DNA of 64,000 bases, taken from CAIKZZ01 sp035524495. GTDB taxonomy: Bacteria; Pseudomonadota; Gammaproteobacteria; Steroidobacterales; Steroidobacteraceae. The stretch lies in NCBI GenBank assembly GCA_035524495.1, contig DATKOR010000025.1, positions 24,296-88,295 of the forward strand, given 5' to 3'. A program made the translations under genes and the position numbers. The notes under the pieces were generated by a model. It searched no databases. It was given only the letters and a program-made list of their open reading frames with translations, and was not told the origin of the DNA. Below, piece by piece: positions 1 to 8,231 of the stretch; position 1 is the first letter of the stretch, and each line of letters begins with the position of its first letter.

Positions 1-742
1 CCGGCTCGATCAGCGTCTCGATGAGCCGGCGCGGCGTGTCGAGCGCGATGATCCGGCCCTCGTCCATCACGCACAGCCGGTTGCACAGCCGCTCGGCCTC
101 GTCCATGAAGTGCGTCGTCAGGATCAGCGTCTTGCCGCCGGCCACCAGGCGCTTGAGCCCGTCCCAGATCAGGTGCCGCGCCTGCGGGTCGAGGCCGGTG
201 GTCGGCTCGTCGAGGAACAGCACGTCCGGGTCGTTGACCAGCGCCCGCGCGAGCGTCAGGCGCCGCTTCATGCCGCCCGACAGCGCATCGATGCGCGCGT
301 CGCGCCGGTCCGTGAGCCCGGCGAACTCGAGGAGCCGCGGCACGCGCTCGCGGGCGACGCGCGCCGGGATGTCGAAGTAGCGCGCGTACATCACGAGGTT
401 CTCGGTCACCGTGAAGTCGGGATCGAGGTTGTCGAACTGCGGCACGACGCCGACGCGGTAGCGCGCGATGCGCGACGCCTCGGGCACCGGCAGCCCGCCG
501 AGCTCGAGGACGCCGCCGTCGGCGTGCGTGAGGCCGAGGCAGCAGCGCAGCGTCGTGGTCTTGCCGGCCCCGTTGGGGCCGAGGATCCCGAAGCACTCGC
601 CGGCGCGCACCGCGAAACGGACGTCGTTGACGACCGCGCGGCCGCCGTAGAGCTTTCGCAGCCCGGTGACCGAGAGCATCGGGGTCGTCGTCGGCAAGGC
701 GCGCGGCAGGGCGGCGCCGGCGCCTCGTTCGGGAGTCAGCAT
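1..742 (-). CDS. ABC exporter ATP-binding protein, NodI/DrrA-like (3' end missing)
   Basis: This is the ATPase subunit of an ABC-2 type exporter, expected to work at the inner membrane with a permease that would lie to the left of the window. Reading from the right, the protein shows Walker A (GPNGAGKTT), the signature LSGGMKRRLTLARAL, Walker B (VLFLDEPTTGLDP) and the H-loop (TTHFMDEAERLC), a pattern closest to NodI/DrrA ATPases. The gene runs off the left edge, so the C-terminus is missing. Two in-frame ATGs are possible, at 742 and at 679. The second begins directly with the core fold (MLSVTGLRKLYG), while the first adds 21 residues. Neither has a clear Shine-Dalgarno. The gene is divergent from the glucan synthase at 864. 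The substrate cannot be told. Confidence 0.9.
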   Translation of the reverse strand, partial: MLTPERGAGAALPRALPTTTPMLSVTGLRKLYGGRAVVNDVRFAVRAGECFGILGPNGAGKTTTLRCCLGLTHADGGVLELGGLPVPEASRIARYRVGVVPQFDNLDPDFTVTENLVMYARYFDIPARVARERVPRLLEFAGLTDRRDARIDALSGGMKRRLTLARALVNDPDVLFLDEPTTGLDPQARHLIWDGLKRLVAGGKTLILTTHFMDEAERLCNRLCVMDEGRIIALDTPRRLIETLIEP

Positions 743-863
743 GTCACTGTGACGGTCGCGGGAACGGGTGCTTACGGTAGCCGAAGGCCCCGGCGCCGGA
801 AAGGGCGCATTTCGTCCTCCGCGCAGCATCCGGGCCGGCCCCTCGGGTATCCTTGGCGCCCCC

Positions 864-3569
864 ATGGCTACGCTCAAAGTGCGTCTGTCCGCGCTGCTGA
901 TCGCGTTCGCGTTCGCGCTCGTCACGATCGGGACCTGGGCGTGGTTCAACCGCCCGGAGGCGGAACCGGAATGGCCCCACAAGGTGTGGGGCTTCGCGCT
1001 CTCCCCGTACCGCTCCGGCCAGGATGCGGTCAAGGAGGAGTACCCGACGCGCGAGCAGATCGCGGCGGACCTCGATCTCCTCAAGGGCAAGGCGCAGGCC
1101 ATCCGCACCTACACCGTCGCCGGCACCATCGGGCTCGTGCCCGAGCTCGCCGCCGAGCGCGGCCTCAACGTCGCGCTCGGGGTCTGGATCGACGCGCGCC
1201 GCGAGCGCGATCAGGAGGAGCTCGCGAAGGCGATCGACCTCGCGTCCAAGCATCGCAACGTCGTGCGCGTCATCGTCGGCAACGAGTCGGTGCTGCGCGG
1301 CGACCTGCCGCTCGAGGACTTCCTGAAGCTGCTCGACCAGGCGCGCAACGCCATCGAGCAGCCGATCAGCACCGCCGAGCCCTGGCACGTGTGGCTCAAG
1401 AACCCCGAGCTCGCCGACCACGTCGACTTCATCGCCGTGCACCTCCTGCCCTACTGGGAGGGCGTCGACGTCGTGAAGGCCGTCGACTACTCGATCCACA
1501 TGTACCGCGAGGTGCAGGCGCGCTTCCCGAACAAGCCGGTCGTGATCGGCGAGGTCGGCTGGCCCTCGAACGGCCGCACGCGCGAGAAAGCGGTCGCGAG
1601 CGATGCGAACGAGGCGCTGTTCCTCAGGCGTTTCCTCGCCTGGGCCGAGCGCGAGCACGTGCCGTACTACATCGAGGAGGCGTTCGACCAGCCGTGGAAG
1701 GCGCAGTCCGAGGGCGGCGTCGGCGCCTACTGGGGCGTCTGGGACGTCGACCGGCGGCCGAAGTTCGAGTTCATGAAGCCGATCGTGCGCGTGCCGCAGT
1801 GGCAGATGCTCGCGGCGGTGTCGGTCGTGCTCGCGGCGGCGATGCTGTTCTGGTTCTACATGTACTCGGGCACGCTCAAGAACCGCGGCCGCAGTTTCCT
1901 CGCCGTGATCATCTACGCGACCAGCGCGCTGACGACCTGGGTCATCTACGACTACTCGCAGCAGTACCTGACGATGACCAGCATCACGGTCGGCTTGCTG
2001 CTGTTCCTCGGCATGCTCGGCGTCATCGCGGTGCTGCTCGCCGAGGCGCACGAGTGGGCCGAGGCCCACTGGGTGCGGCTGCGCCGGCGGCTCCTCGTCG
2101 GCCCCGCGGCCGAGGGCAAGGACGGCGGCTACCGGCCGCGCGTGTCGATCCACGTGCCGGCATACAACGAGCCGCCGGACATGCTGATCGAGACGCTCGA
2201 TGCGCTCGCGCGCCTCGAGTACCGGGACTTCGAGGTGCTGGTCATCGACAACAACACCAGGGACGAGGCCGTGTGGCGCCCGGTCGAGGCGCACTGCGCG
2301 AAGCTCGGCAGCCGCTTCCGGTTCTTCCACGTGAGCCCGCTCGCGGGCTTCAAGGCCGGCGCGCTCAACTTCGCGCTCAAGCACACCGCGCCCGACGCCG
2401 AGATCGTCGCGGTCATCGACAGCGACTACGTCGTCGCGCCCAACTGGCTCAAGGACCTCGCACCGGTGTTCAGCGCGCCGCAGATCGCGATCGTGCAGGC
2501 GCCGCAGGACTACCGCGACGACCAGCAGAGCGCCTTCAAGGCGATGTGCCACGCCGAGTACCGCGGCTTTTTCCACATCGGCATGATCACGCGCAACGAA
2601 AGGAACGCGATCATCCAGCACGGCACGATGACGATGGTGCGCCACCAGGTGCTCCGCGACCTCGGCGGCTGGGCCGAGTGGTGCATCACCGAGGACGCCG
2701 AGCTCGGGCTCAGGATCTTCGAGCACGGCTACGAGGCGACCTACATCCCGCACAGCTACGGCAAGGGGCTGATGCCGGACACGTTCATCGACTACAAGAA
2801 GCAGCGCTTCCGCTGGGCGTACGGCGCGATGCAGATCCTGCGCGCGCACGCCGGCGCCCTGCTCGGTCGCCATCCGCTGGAGCTCACGGCCGGCCAGCGC
2901 TACCACTTCCTGGCGGGCTGGCTGCCGTGGATGGCGGACGGTCTCAACGTCGTCTTCAACCTGTTTGCGCTCGTCTGGTCGCTGCTGATGGTGGTGCTGC
3001 CGGCGAAGGTCGACGCGCCGCTCGCGATGTTCTCGGTGCTGCCGCTGTCGCTCTTTGCCTTCAAGCTCGCGAAGCTGATGCACCTGTACCGGGTGCGCGT
3101 CGGCGCGGGCGTGCGCCAGACGATCGCCGCCTCGGTCGCGGGTCTCGGGCTCGCGCACACGATCGGCTTCGCGGTGCTGAAGGGCCTCCTGACCAGCAAC
3201 GAGCCCTTCTTCCGCACGCCGAAGCAGGCCCACGCGCAGTCGCTGTGGGGCGCGCTGCAGGCCTGCCGCGAGGAGATGCTGATGGCGATCGCGCTCCTGC
3301 TGAGCGCATGGGCCGTCACGATGAACCTCGAGAACGCGAGCCTCGACCGCATGCGGATGGCGAGCCCCGACCTTCGCGTCTGGGTCGCGGTCATGGTGGT
3401 GCAGGCGATCCCATACCTCGCCGCGGTCGCAGCCTCGATCGTCAGCAGCCTGCCGATCCCGGCGCGCTGGGTCGGCAACGGCTACGCGAAGGTCGAGACC
3501 GACGAGGAGTACGCGACGATCGTCGACGCCGCGCCCACCGCGCCGTCCGCACCGGGCGGCGGCGGCTGA
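864..3569 (+). CDS. ndvB: GH17-GT2 membrane beta-glucan synthase, NdvB type
   Basis: A 901-residue inner-membrane protein joining two enzymes. The N-terminal part (about 40-305) is a glycoside hydrolase family 17 domain, with a candidate acid/base Glu141 (GNES) and nucleophile Glu230 (IGEVGWPS). After membrane helices at about 313-395 comes a GT2 domain with VSIHVPAYNEP, DSD at 519-521, TED at 609-611 and QRFRW at 647-651, then further helices. This architecture is known from Pseudomonas and Bradyrhizobium NdvB, which build beta-1,3 (cyclic) periplasmic glucans. GT2 would polymerise UDP-glucose and GH17 would remodel or cyclise the product. I chose ATG 864 because an upstream in-frame ATG adds a non-family leader. 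The next gene starts 7 bp after the stop, so the two are probably co-transcribed. Confidence 0.9.
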   Translation: MATLKVRLSALLIAFAFALVTIGTWAWFNRPEAEPEWPHKVWGFALSPYRSGQDAVKEEYPTREQIAADLDLLKGKAQAIRTYTVAGTIGLVPELAAERGLNVALGVWIDARRERDQEELAKAIDLASKHRNVVRVIVGNESVLRGDLPLEDFLKLLDQARNAIEQPISTAEPWHVWLKNPELADHVDFIAVHLLPYWEGVDVVKAVDYSIHMYREVQARFPNKPVVIGEVGWPSNGRTREKAVASDANEALFLRRFLAWAEREHVPYYIEEAFDQPWKAQSEGGVGAYWGVWDVDRRPKFEFMKPIVRVPQWQMLAAVSVVLAAAMLFWFYMYSGTLKNRGRSFLAVIIYATSALTTWVIYDYSQQYLTMTSITVGLLLFLGMLGVIAVLLAEAHEWAEAHWVRLRRRLLVGPAAEGKDGGYRPRVSIHVPAYNEPPDMLIETLDALARLEYRDFEVLVIDNNTRDEAVWRPVEAHCAKLGSRFRFFHVSPLAGFKAGALNFALKHTAPDAEIVAVIDSDYVVAPNWLKDLAPVFSAPQIAIVQAPQDYRDDQQSAFKAMCHAEYRGFFHIGMITRNERNAIIQHGTMTMVRHQVLRDLGGWAEWCITEDAELGLRIFEHGYEATYIPHSYGKGLMPDTFIDYKKQRFRWAYGAMQILRAHAGALLGRHPLELTAGQRYHFLAGWLPWMADGLNVVFNLFALVWSLLMVVLPAKVDAPLAMFSVLPLSLFAFKLAKLMHLYRVRVGAGVRQTIAASVAGLGLAHTIGFAVLKGLLTSNEPFFRTPKQAHAQSLWGALQACREEMLMAIALLLSAWAVTMNLENASLDRMRMASPDLRVWVAVMVVQAIPYLAAVAASIVSSLPIPARWVGNGYAKVETDEEYATIVDAAPTAPSAPGGGG

Positions 3570-3576
3570 GGCGCGC

Positions 3577-4233
3577 GTGCCGGAACGGCTCCTGAGCGCA
3601 CCGCTCGCGCTCGCGACGCTCGCGCTCAGCGTGTTCGTCGTCGCACTCGCCGCGCTGCGCGCGCCGTGGCGCCGCTGGCTCGGCCGCAACGACCGCCAGC
3701 ACGTGTACTTCGCGAGTCTGGTGCTCCTTTCGATCGTGGGTGCGCTGCGCGCCGGGATCACGCCGGGCCTGTCGCTGCACTTCCTGATGATGAGCGCGCT
3801 GACGCTGATGCAGGGCACGGCGCTGGCGCTCGTCGCGGCCGGGCTCGTGACGGCGGCCGATGCGCTCTGGCACGGCACGCCGGCCGCGTGGCCGGCGAGC
3901 TTCGTGTGTGCGGGCCTCGTGCCCGTCGCGGCCACCGCGCTCGTGCACCGCGCGGTCGCGAAGTTCCTGCCGCACCACTACTTCGTGTACTTCTTCGTCA
4001 CCGTGTTCGCGGGCTCGATGATCGCCTTCGCGCTCGCCGCGCTCGCCGGGCTCGCGCTGCTCGCCCTGTCGGGGACGCTGCCCGCGGCGGGCGCGCTCGG
4101 CGATTTCCTGGTCCTCGTGCCGATCGTCGGGTTCGGCGAGGGCGTGCTGAACGGCCTCGTGATGGCGGTCGCGGTCGTCTACGCGCCCGAGTGGGTGCAG
4201 AGCTTCGACGACCGGACGTACCTGCGTCGCTGA
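3577..4233 (+). CDS. Polytopic membrane protein, CbiM-like (ECF transporter permease-like) family
   Basis: A 218-residue protein with about six hydrophobic segments. It contains GLSLHFLMMSALTLMQG in the second quarter and ends with a pattern EGVLNGLVMAVAVVYAPEWV followed by FDDRTYL. As far as I can recall, these are typical of the proteobacterial family annotated as energy-coupling-factor permease or CbiM-like. CbiM proteins are the substrate-capture subunits of Ni/Co transporters, but this branch lacks the N-terminal His-rich MHIPDG start of true CbiM, and no CbiQ or CbiO gene lies nearby. Metal transport is therefore doubtful. The start is GTG, 7 bp after the ndvB stop, which points to one operon. 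A helper role in glucan export is possible but not shown. Confidence 0.7.
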   Translation: MPERLLSAPLALATLALSVFVVALAALRAPWRRWLGRNDRQHVYFASLVLLSIVGALRAGITPGLSLHFLMMSALTLMQGTALALVAAGLVTAADALWHGTPAAWPASFVCAGLVPVAATALVHRAVAKFLPHHYFVYFFVTVFAGSMIAFALAALAGLALLALSGTLPAAGALGDFLVLVPIVGFGEGVLNGLVMAVAVVYAPEWVQSFDDRTYLRR

Positions 4234-4240
4234 GCCTCCA

Positions 4241-4259
4241 GTCGAGAATCATTCCCATC
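4241..4259. promoter_or_regulatory. Candidate Fur-box-like site
   Basis: The 19 bases here contain GAGAATCATTC followed by CCATC. I count 14 of 19 matches to the inverted-repeat form AATGAGAAT-C-ATTCTCATT used by many Fur proteins. The site lies in the 192-bp spacer between the CbiM-like gene and the HiPIP gene, about 170 bp before the HiPIP start. It fits the classic E. coli 19-mer less well. This is only a candidate. Confidence 0.35.
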
Positions 4260-4425
4260 GGCGCCTTCAGGCGACGTTCAGCGCGCGGCGTGCAGGATTC
4301 CGCCGCGGCCTCGCGACACGGATCCGAACCGGCCGTAGAATGCCGCGCCATGCCGCCCGGACGACGAGCGTGTCGGTCCTCAGCGGCGCGAGAATTCCCG
4401 ACGTTGATCGAGAAGGAGTCAGACG

Positions 4426-4758
4426 ATGTTCGACCAGAAGCTGCCGCGCCGCACCGTCCTCAAGAGCGCCCTCGCGGGACTCGCCGCGATTCCGGTCGTC
4501 GGCATTGCAACGCGCGCCGATGCCGCGCCGGCGATGCTCGACGTCAACGATCCGCAGGCCAAGGGTCTTGGTTATGTCACCGACACGACCAAGGTCGATG
4601 CCAAGGCGAACCCGATGCACAAGCCAGAGCAGAAGTGCGCCAACTGTGTCCAGTACCAGGGCAAGGCGGGTGATGCGTCGGCGCCGTGCGTGATCTTTGC
4701 CGGCAAGCTCGTCGCGAGCAACGGCTGGTGCAAGGTCTGGGCGAAGAAGCCCGCCTGA
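4426..4758 (+). CDS. High-potential iron-sulfur protein (HiPIP), Tat-exported
   Basis: A 110-residue periplasmic electron carrier holding one [4Fe-4S] cluster. The N-terminus is a Tat signal with twin arginine (LPRRTVLKS, residues 7-14), a hydrophobic core and a likely cleavage near ADA-AP. The mature part has the HiPIP cysteine pattern Cys71, Cys74, Cys88 and Cys102, with the usual aromatic residues around the last cysteine (NGWCKVW). HiPIPs carry electrons between membrane complexes such as bc1 and terminal oxidases or photosynthetic reaction centres. No partner gene is in the window. The start is fixed by a strong AGGAG a few bases before ATG. The gene stands alone, with a possible Fur-like site upstream and a hairpin downstream. 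Confidence 0.95.
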   Translation: MFDQKLPRRTVLKSALAGLAAIPVVGIATRADAAPAMLDVNDPQAKGLGYVTDTTKVDAKANPMHKPEQKCANCVQYQGKAGDASAPCVIFAGKLVASNGWCKVWAKKPA

Positions 4759-4768
4759 ACCGAAGGAC

Positions 4769-4795
4769 GGGGGCGAGCGGTCCCGCTCGTCCCCC
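4769..4795 (+). terminator. GC-rich hairpin after the HiPIP gene
   Basis: GGGGGCGAGCGG pairs with CCGCTCG-T-CCCCC, with one bulged T and a very short loop. It starts 10 bp after the HiPIP stop. No T-tract follows, so it may be a weak terminator or a 3'-end stabiliser. Confidence 0.4.
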
Positions 4796-4872
4796 GCCCC
4801 CTCCCGCGCTCGGCTCGCCCGAGAGCGGCGGCGCTGGCATAGTCCGTGCCCCGTGCCGAGCGAGGGGACCCG

Positions 4873-6912
4873 ATGAACCGTTCGAATCCGCGCCGCGCGT
4901 TCGCCGCGGCGCTCGCGCTGTTGGTGCTCGCCGGCGCGCAAGGCGCGACGCCTAGACCCGCGATCGGCAGCTTCGGCATCGACCTCGGCGGGCGCGACCT
5001 CGGCGTGCGACCGGGCGAGGACTTCTATCGCTACGCCGGCGGCCACTGGCTCGCGACGACGACGCTCCCCCCGGACCGAACCAGCTGGGGAACGTTCGCG
5101 CAGCTGCGCGAGGAATCGGACGAGCACGTCCGCGGGATCCTCGAGGCGGCCGCGGCCGGCAACGCCGCCCCCGGCAGCGTCGAGCGCAAGATCGGCGACT
5201 ACTACGCGAGCTTCCTCGACCGCCCGGCCATCGACGCGCTCGGGCTCGCGCCGGCGCGCGCCGGGCTCGAGGCGATCAGCGCGGCGACGACGCACGAGGA
5301 CATCGCGCGGCTGATGGCGCGCCCCGACCTCTCGCTCCCGGCGCCGATCGACTTCGGCATCACGGTCGACCGCAGGGACCCGGACCGCTACGTCGTCGGC
5401 ATCACGCACGGCGGGCTCGCGCTCCCCGACCGCGAGTACTACCTGCGCGAGGACGGCGACTTCCCGGCGCTGCGCGCCGAGTACCGCGCGCACGTCGAGC
5501 GGCTGCTCGCGCTCGCCGGGATGGCGAACGCCGCGGACGCGGCGGCGTCGGTCCTCGCGCTCGAGACCGAGATCGCGAAGCGCCACTGGCCGCGCGCCGA
5601 GCGCCGCGACCGCGACAAGACCTACAACCTGCGGACGCGCGCGGCGCTCGGCGAGCTCGCGCCCGGCTTCCCGTGGGACGCCGCGTTGGAGGCCGCCGAC
5701 CTCGGCGGCATCCGCGAGGCCGTGGTCTGCGAGCTCTCGGCGATCGGACCGCTCGCCGAGCTCTATCGCGCGACGCCGGTCACGACCTGGCGCACCTACC
5801 TCACCTACCACTACCTGCGGTCGCGCGCCGCGGTGCTGCCCGACGCCTTCGACAGGGAAGTGTTCGACTTCTTCGGGCACCGACTGAACGGCCAGCCCGA
5901 GCAGCGCGCGCGCTGGAAGCGCGCGGTCGAGGCGACGAACGGCGCGCTCGGCGAGGGCGTCGGCGAGTTCTACGTCGCGCGCTACTTCCCGCCGGCGGCG
6001 AAGACCGCGGCGCTCGCGCTGGTCGAGAACCTGAGGCGCGCCTACGCCGAGCGCATCAGGGACCTGCCGTGGATGAGCGACGACACGAAGCAGGCGGCGG
6101 CCGAGAAGCTCGCGCTCTTCCGCCCCAAGATCGGCTACCCGGACCGCTGGCGCGACTACACGGCGCTCGAGGTGCGCCGCGGCGACGCGTTCGGCAATGC
6201 GACGCGCGCGCGACTCTTCGCGTGGCATCGCGAGGTCGTGCGCCTCGGCGCGCCCACCGACCGCGACGAGTGGCACGCGACGCCGCAGACGGTCAACGCC
6301 TACTACAACGCGACCTTCAACGAGATCTTGTTCCCGGCCGCGATCCTGCAGCCGCCGTTCTTCGACGCGGCCGCGGACGCGGCCGTCAACTACGGCGCGA
6401 TCGGCGCCGTCATCGGTCACGAGATGGGCCACGGCTTCGACGACCAGGGCGCGAAGTCCGACGGGCACGGCGTGCAACACGCCTGGTGGAACGCACGCGA
6501 CGTCGCGGCCTTCCAGGGGCTGGTCGGGCGGCTCGCGGACCAGTACTCGGCCTTCGAGCCGCTGCCCGGCATCAAGGTGAATGGCCGCCTGACGCTCGGC
6601 GAGAACATCGGCGACCTCGGCGGACTGACGGCCGCGTACGTCGCCTACCACGTCTCGCTCGGCGGCCGTCCGGCGCCGGTGCTCGAGGGCCTGAGCGGCG
6701 ACCAGCGCTTCTTCCTCGCCTACGCACAGGTGTGGCGCGCGCTCTATCGCGACGAGAGCCTGCGCAACCAGCTGCTGACCGACCCGCACAGCCCGCCGCG
6801 TTACCGCGTCAATGGCGTCGTGCGCAACGTCGATGCCTGGTACCAGGCGTTCGGGATCAGCAAGGACGATCCGCTCTACCTGCCGCCGGCCGAGCGCGTC
6901 CACATCTGGTGA
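4873..6912 (+). CDS. M13 family zinc metallopeptidase (PepO/neprilysin type), exported
   Basis: A 679-residue protein starting with a signal peptide (about 1-28, ending near AQGA-TP). The catalytic site is HEMGH at 516-520 in the context VIGHEMGHGFDDQG. The third zinc ligand is Glu577 in ENIGDLGGL, and the C-terminus ends in the usual YRVNG...V..AF region. Length matches full M13 peptidases, in which a large helical lid limits substrates to small peptides. It is therefore expected to cut peptides in the periplasm or outside the cell. I chose ATG 4873 because the signal peptide starts there; a GGGGAC stretch sits just upstream. Its neighbours suggest no pathway. Confidence 0.93.
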   Translation: MNRSNPRRAFAAALALLVLAGAQGATPRPAIGSFGIDLGGRDLGVRPGEDFYRYAGGHWLATTTLPPDRTSWGTFAQLREESDEHVRGILEAAAAGNAAPGSVERKIGDYYASFLDRPAIDALGLAPARAGLEAISAATTHEDIARLMARPDLSLPAPIDFGITVDRRDPDRYVVGITHGGLALPDREYYLREDGDFPALRAEYRAHVERLLALAGMANAADAAASVLALETEIAKRHWPRAERRDRDKTYNLRTRAALGELAPGFPWDAALEAADLGGIREAVVCELSAIGPLAELYRATPVTTWRTYLTYHYLRSRAAVLPDAFDREVFDFFGHRLNGQPEQRARWKRAVEATNGALGEGVGEFYVARYFPPAAKTAALALVENLRRAYAERIRDLPWMSDDTKQAAAEKLALFRPKIGYPDRWRDYTALEVRRGDAFGNATRARLFAWHREVVRLGAPTDRDEWHATPQTVNAYYNATFNEILFPAAILQPPFFDAAADAAVNYGAIGAVIGHEMGHGFDDQGAKSDGHGVQHAWWNARDVAAFQGLVGRLADQYSAFEPLPGIKVNGRLTLGENIGDLGGLTAAYVAYHVSLGGRPAPVLEGLSGDQRFFLAYAQVWRALYRDESLRNQLLTDPHSPPRYRVNGVVRNVDAWYQAFGISKDDPLYLPPAERVHIW

Positions 6913-6927
6913 CCCCGGAAACACGAA

Positions 6928-6954
6928 GGCCCCGGGTGGTCGCCACCCGGGGCC
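6928..6954. terminator. Perfect 12-bp hairpin between convergent genes
   Basis: GGCCCCGGGTGG (6928-6939), loop TCG, then the exact complement (6943-6954). It lies between the M13 peptidase (plus strand, stop at 6912) and the small secreted protein (minus strand, stop at 6987). A modest T-rich tail follows only on the minus strand, so it probably ends the minus transcript and may act in both directions. Confidence 0.7.
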
Positions 6955-6986
6955 CCTGACTGTGATCAGCCAGACGGAGCGATCGC

Positions 6987-7169
6987 TTACTTCGCGGCCG
7001 CCTCGTCCTTCTTCTCTTCCTTCTTGTGCTTCTTGTGGTGCTTCTTCTTCTCGGGCTTGGCGTCCGAGGAAGCAGCCGGAGCCGACGCGGCCGGCGCCGT
7101 GGTGTCGGCGGCGAACACCGGCATGGCGAGCGTCAGGGCGGCAACGAGCAGGGCAAGCTTCTTGAACAT
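6987..7169 (-). CDS. Small secreted Lys/His-rich protein
   Basis: A 60-residue protein with a clean signal peptide (MFKKLALLVAALTLAMPVFA, then DTTA). The mature part is an Ala/Pro linker followed by a strongly charged tail rich in Lys, His and Glu (residues about 38-60, containing KKKHHKKHKK). TGGAGG lies about 10 bases before the ATG and a strong hairpin follows the stop, so it looks like a genuine single-gene unit. I do not recognise the family. The His/Lys cluster could bind metals, nucleic acid or anionic polymers, but nothing here proves that. Confidence 0.75.
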   Translation of the reverse strand: MFKKLALLVAALTLAMPVFAADTTAPAASAPAASSDAKPEKKKHHKKHKKEEKKDEAAAK

Positions 7170-7381
7170 GAGAACGAACCTCCAGAGGGTGTCAGGGCGT
7201 CGCGCCCAACCGGGCGTCGCGGATCAATGTTGCGGCGCGGGCGGCTCAACGCAGCAAGTATGAAGCACACTTAATTCGCTCGGCCGCGATGGCCCAGCAA
7301 CGCCGCAATGGCCGCTGTGGAATTCGCGGATATCGGCGCGCGCCCGGCATTGCGAGGCTCGCGGACTGCCGGAACACACAC

Positions 7382-8224
7382 ATGCCGCGCCCGCATACCG
7401 ATTTCCTTCAGTCGCAGACGCTGGCGTGGCAGCCGAGCCGCTTCCCGCACCTGCCGGGTTGCCAGGTCAAGCTGCTGAGCGAGGACCCCGACAGCGGTGC
7501 GCAGAGCCTCATCGTGCGCTTCCCGTCGGGCTGGGCGACCGTGCGCCCGGGCGTGCTCGGGACGGGCGAGGAGCTGCTCGTGCTCGAGGGCGCGCTCGAA
7601 CTCGACGGCCGGCGCTTCGGACCCGACGGCTACGGCTGGTTCCCGCCGGGATCGTTGCGCACGCTGCGCGCGGCGCCGGACGGGGCGGTCGCGCTCGTGT
7701 TCTTCGACGGCGAGCCCGCGTGGACCGACGGCGCCCCGGCCGCCGGCAGCAAGGCGCCGGTGGCGAGCCTAATCGACGCCTTCGAGCTGCCCTGGATGTC
7801 GGAGGGGCTCGAGCTCGCATACGGCTGCGCCGGCCGGCGCTGGAAGGCGCTGCGCGGTGCGCCGCACACCGGGCCCGCGACGCTCTTGATCGCCTCGGCG
7901 CCGCACTTGCACCCGCCGCGCTGGTGCGGGGCGCAGGAGATCCACGCGTGCGCCGTCGAGCTCTTCGTGCTGTCGGGCGACCTGCTGAGCCACGCCGGTC
8001 AGTTGTGCGCCGGCGCCTACTGCTGGCGTCCGGCCGGCATCGCGCACGGGCCCTACGGATCGCGCGGCGGCAACCTCGCAATCGTGCGCACCCACGGCGC
8101 GCGCTTCAACACCGAACTCACGGCCTACGAGATCGCATTGCCGCGGGCGCCCGAGTACCGGCCGCTGCTGCCGCCCGAGCTGCGCTCGTGCGCGGTGCAC
8201 CCGTGGCGGCCGCAGCGCTACTGA
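7382..8224 (+). CDS. Double-cupin domain protein of unknown function
   Basis: A 280-residue cytoplasmic protein that looks like two cupin halves. The first half (about 25-115) has the pattern GWATVRPGVLGTGEELLVLEG followed by GWFPPGSLRTL. The second half (about 165-270) contains LHPPRWCGAQEIHACAVELFVLSGD and YCWRPAGIAHGPYGSR. The cupin metal-site histidines are clearer in the second half. I recognise the fold but no specific enzyme; relatives are usually listed as DUF4437-like or ChrR-like cupins. I chose ATG 7382 rather than an earlier start, because the upstream extension is Arg-rich and unlike protein of this family. The gene is monocistronic and convergent with the CHAD gene. Confidence 0.75.
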   Translation: MPRPHTDFLQSQTLAWQPSRFPHLPGCQVKLLSEDPDSGAQSLIVRFPSGWATVRPGVLGTGEELLVLEGALELDGRRFGPDGYGWFPPGSLRTLRAAPDGAVALVFFDGEPAWTDGAPAAGSKAPVASLIDAFELPWMSEGLELAYGCAGRRWKALRGAPHTGPATLLIASAPHLHPPRWCGAQEIHACAVELFVLSGDLLSHAGQLCAGAYCWRPAGIAHGPYGSRGGNLAIVRTHGARFNTELTAYEIALPRAPEYRPLLPPELRSCAVHPWRPQRY

Positions 8225-8231
8225 CGCACGC

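Noticed and set aside
1..742. The ATPase at the left edge and the exporter at the right edge as parts of one system
   Set aside because: They are about 61 kb apart, and each is complete in its motifs and distinct in sequence (NodI-like versus YhhJ/YbhR-partner type).
110..3595. Very long open frames overlapping the ATPase and ndvB genes, and many like it (e.g. 744-3935 minus, 16787-21217 plus, 22239-25250 minus)
   Set aside because: In DNA this GC-rich, stop codons are rare in the shadow frames. The products are Arg/Ala/Pro-rich without domains, signal peptides or ribosome sites, and each opposes or overlaps a clearly recognised gene.
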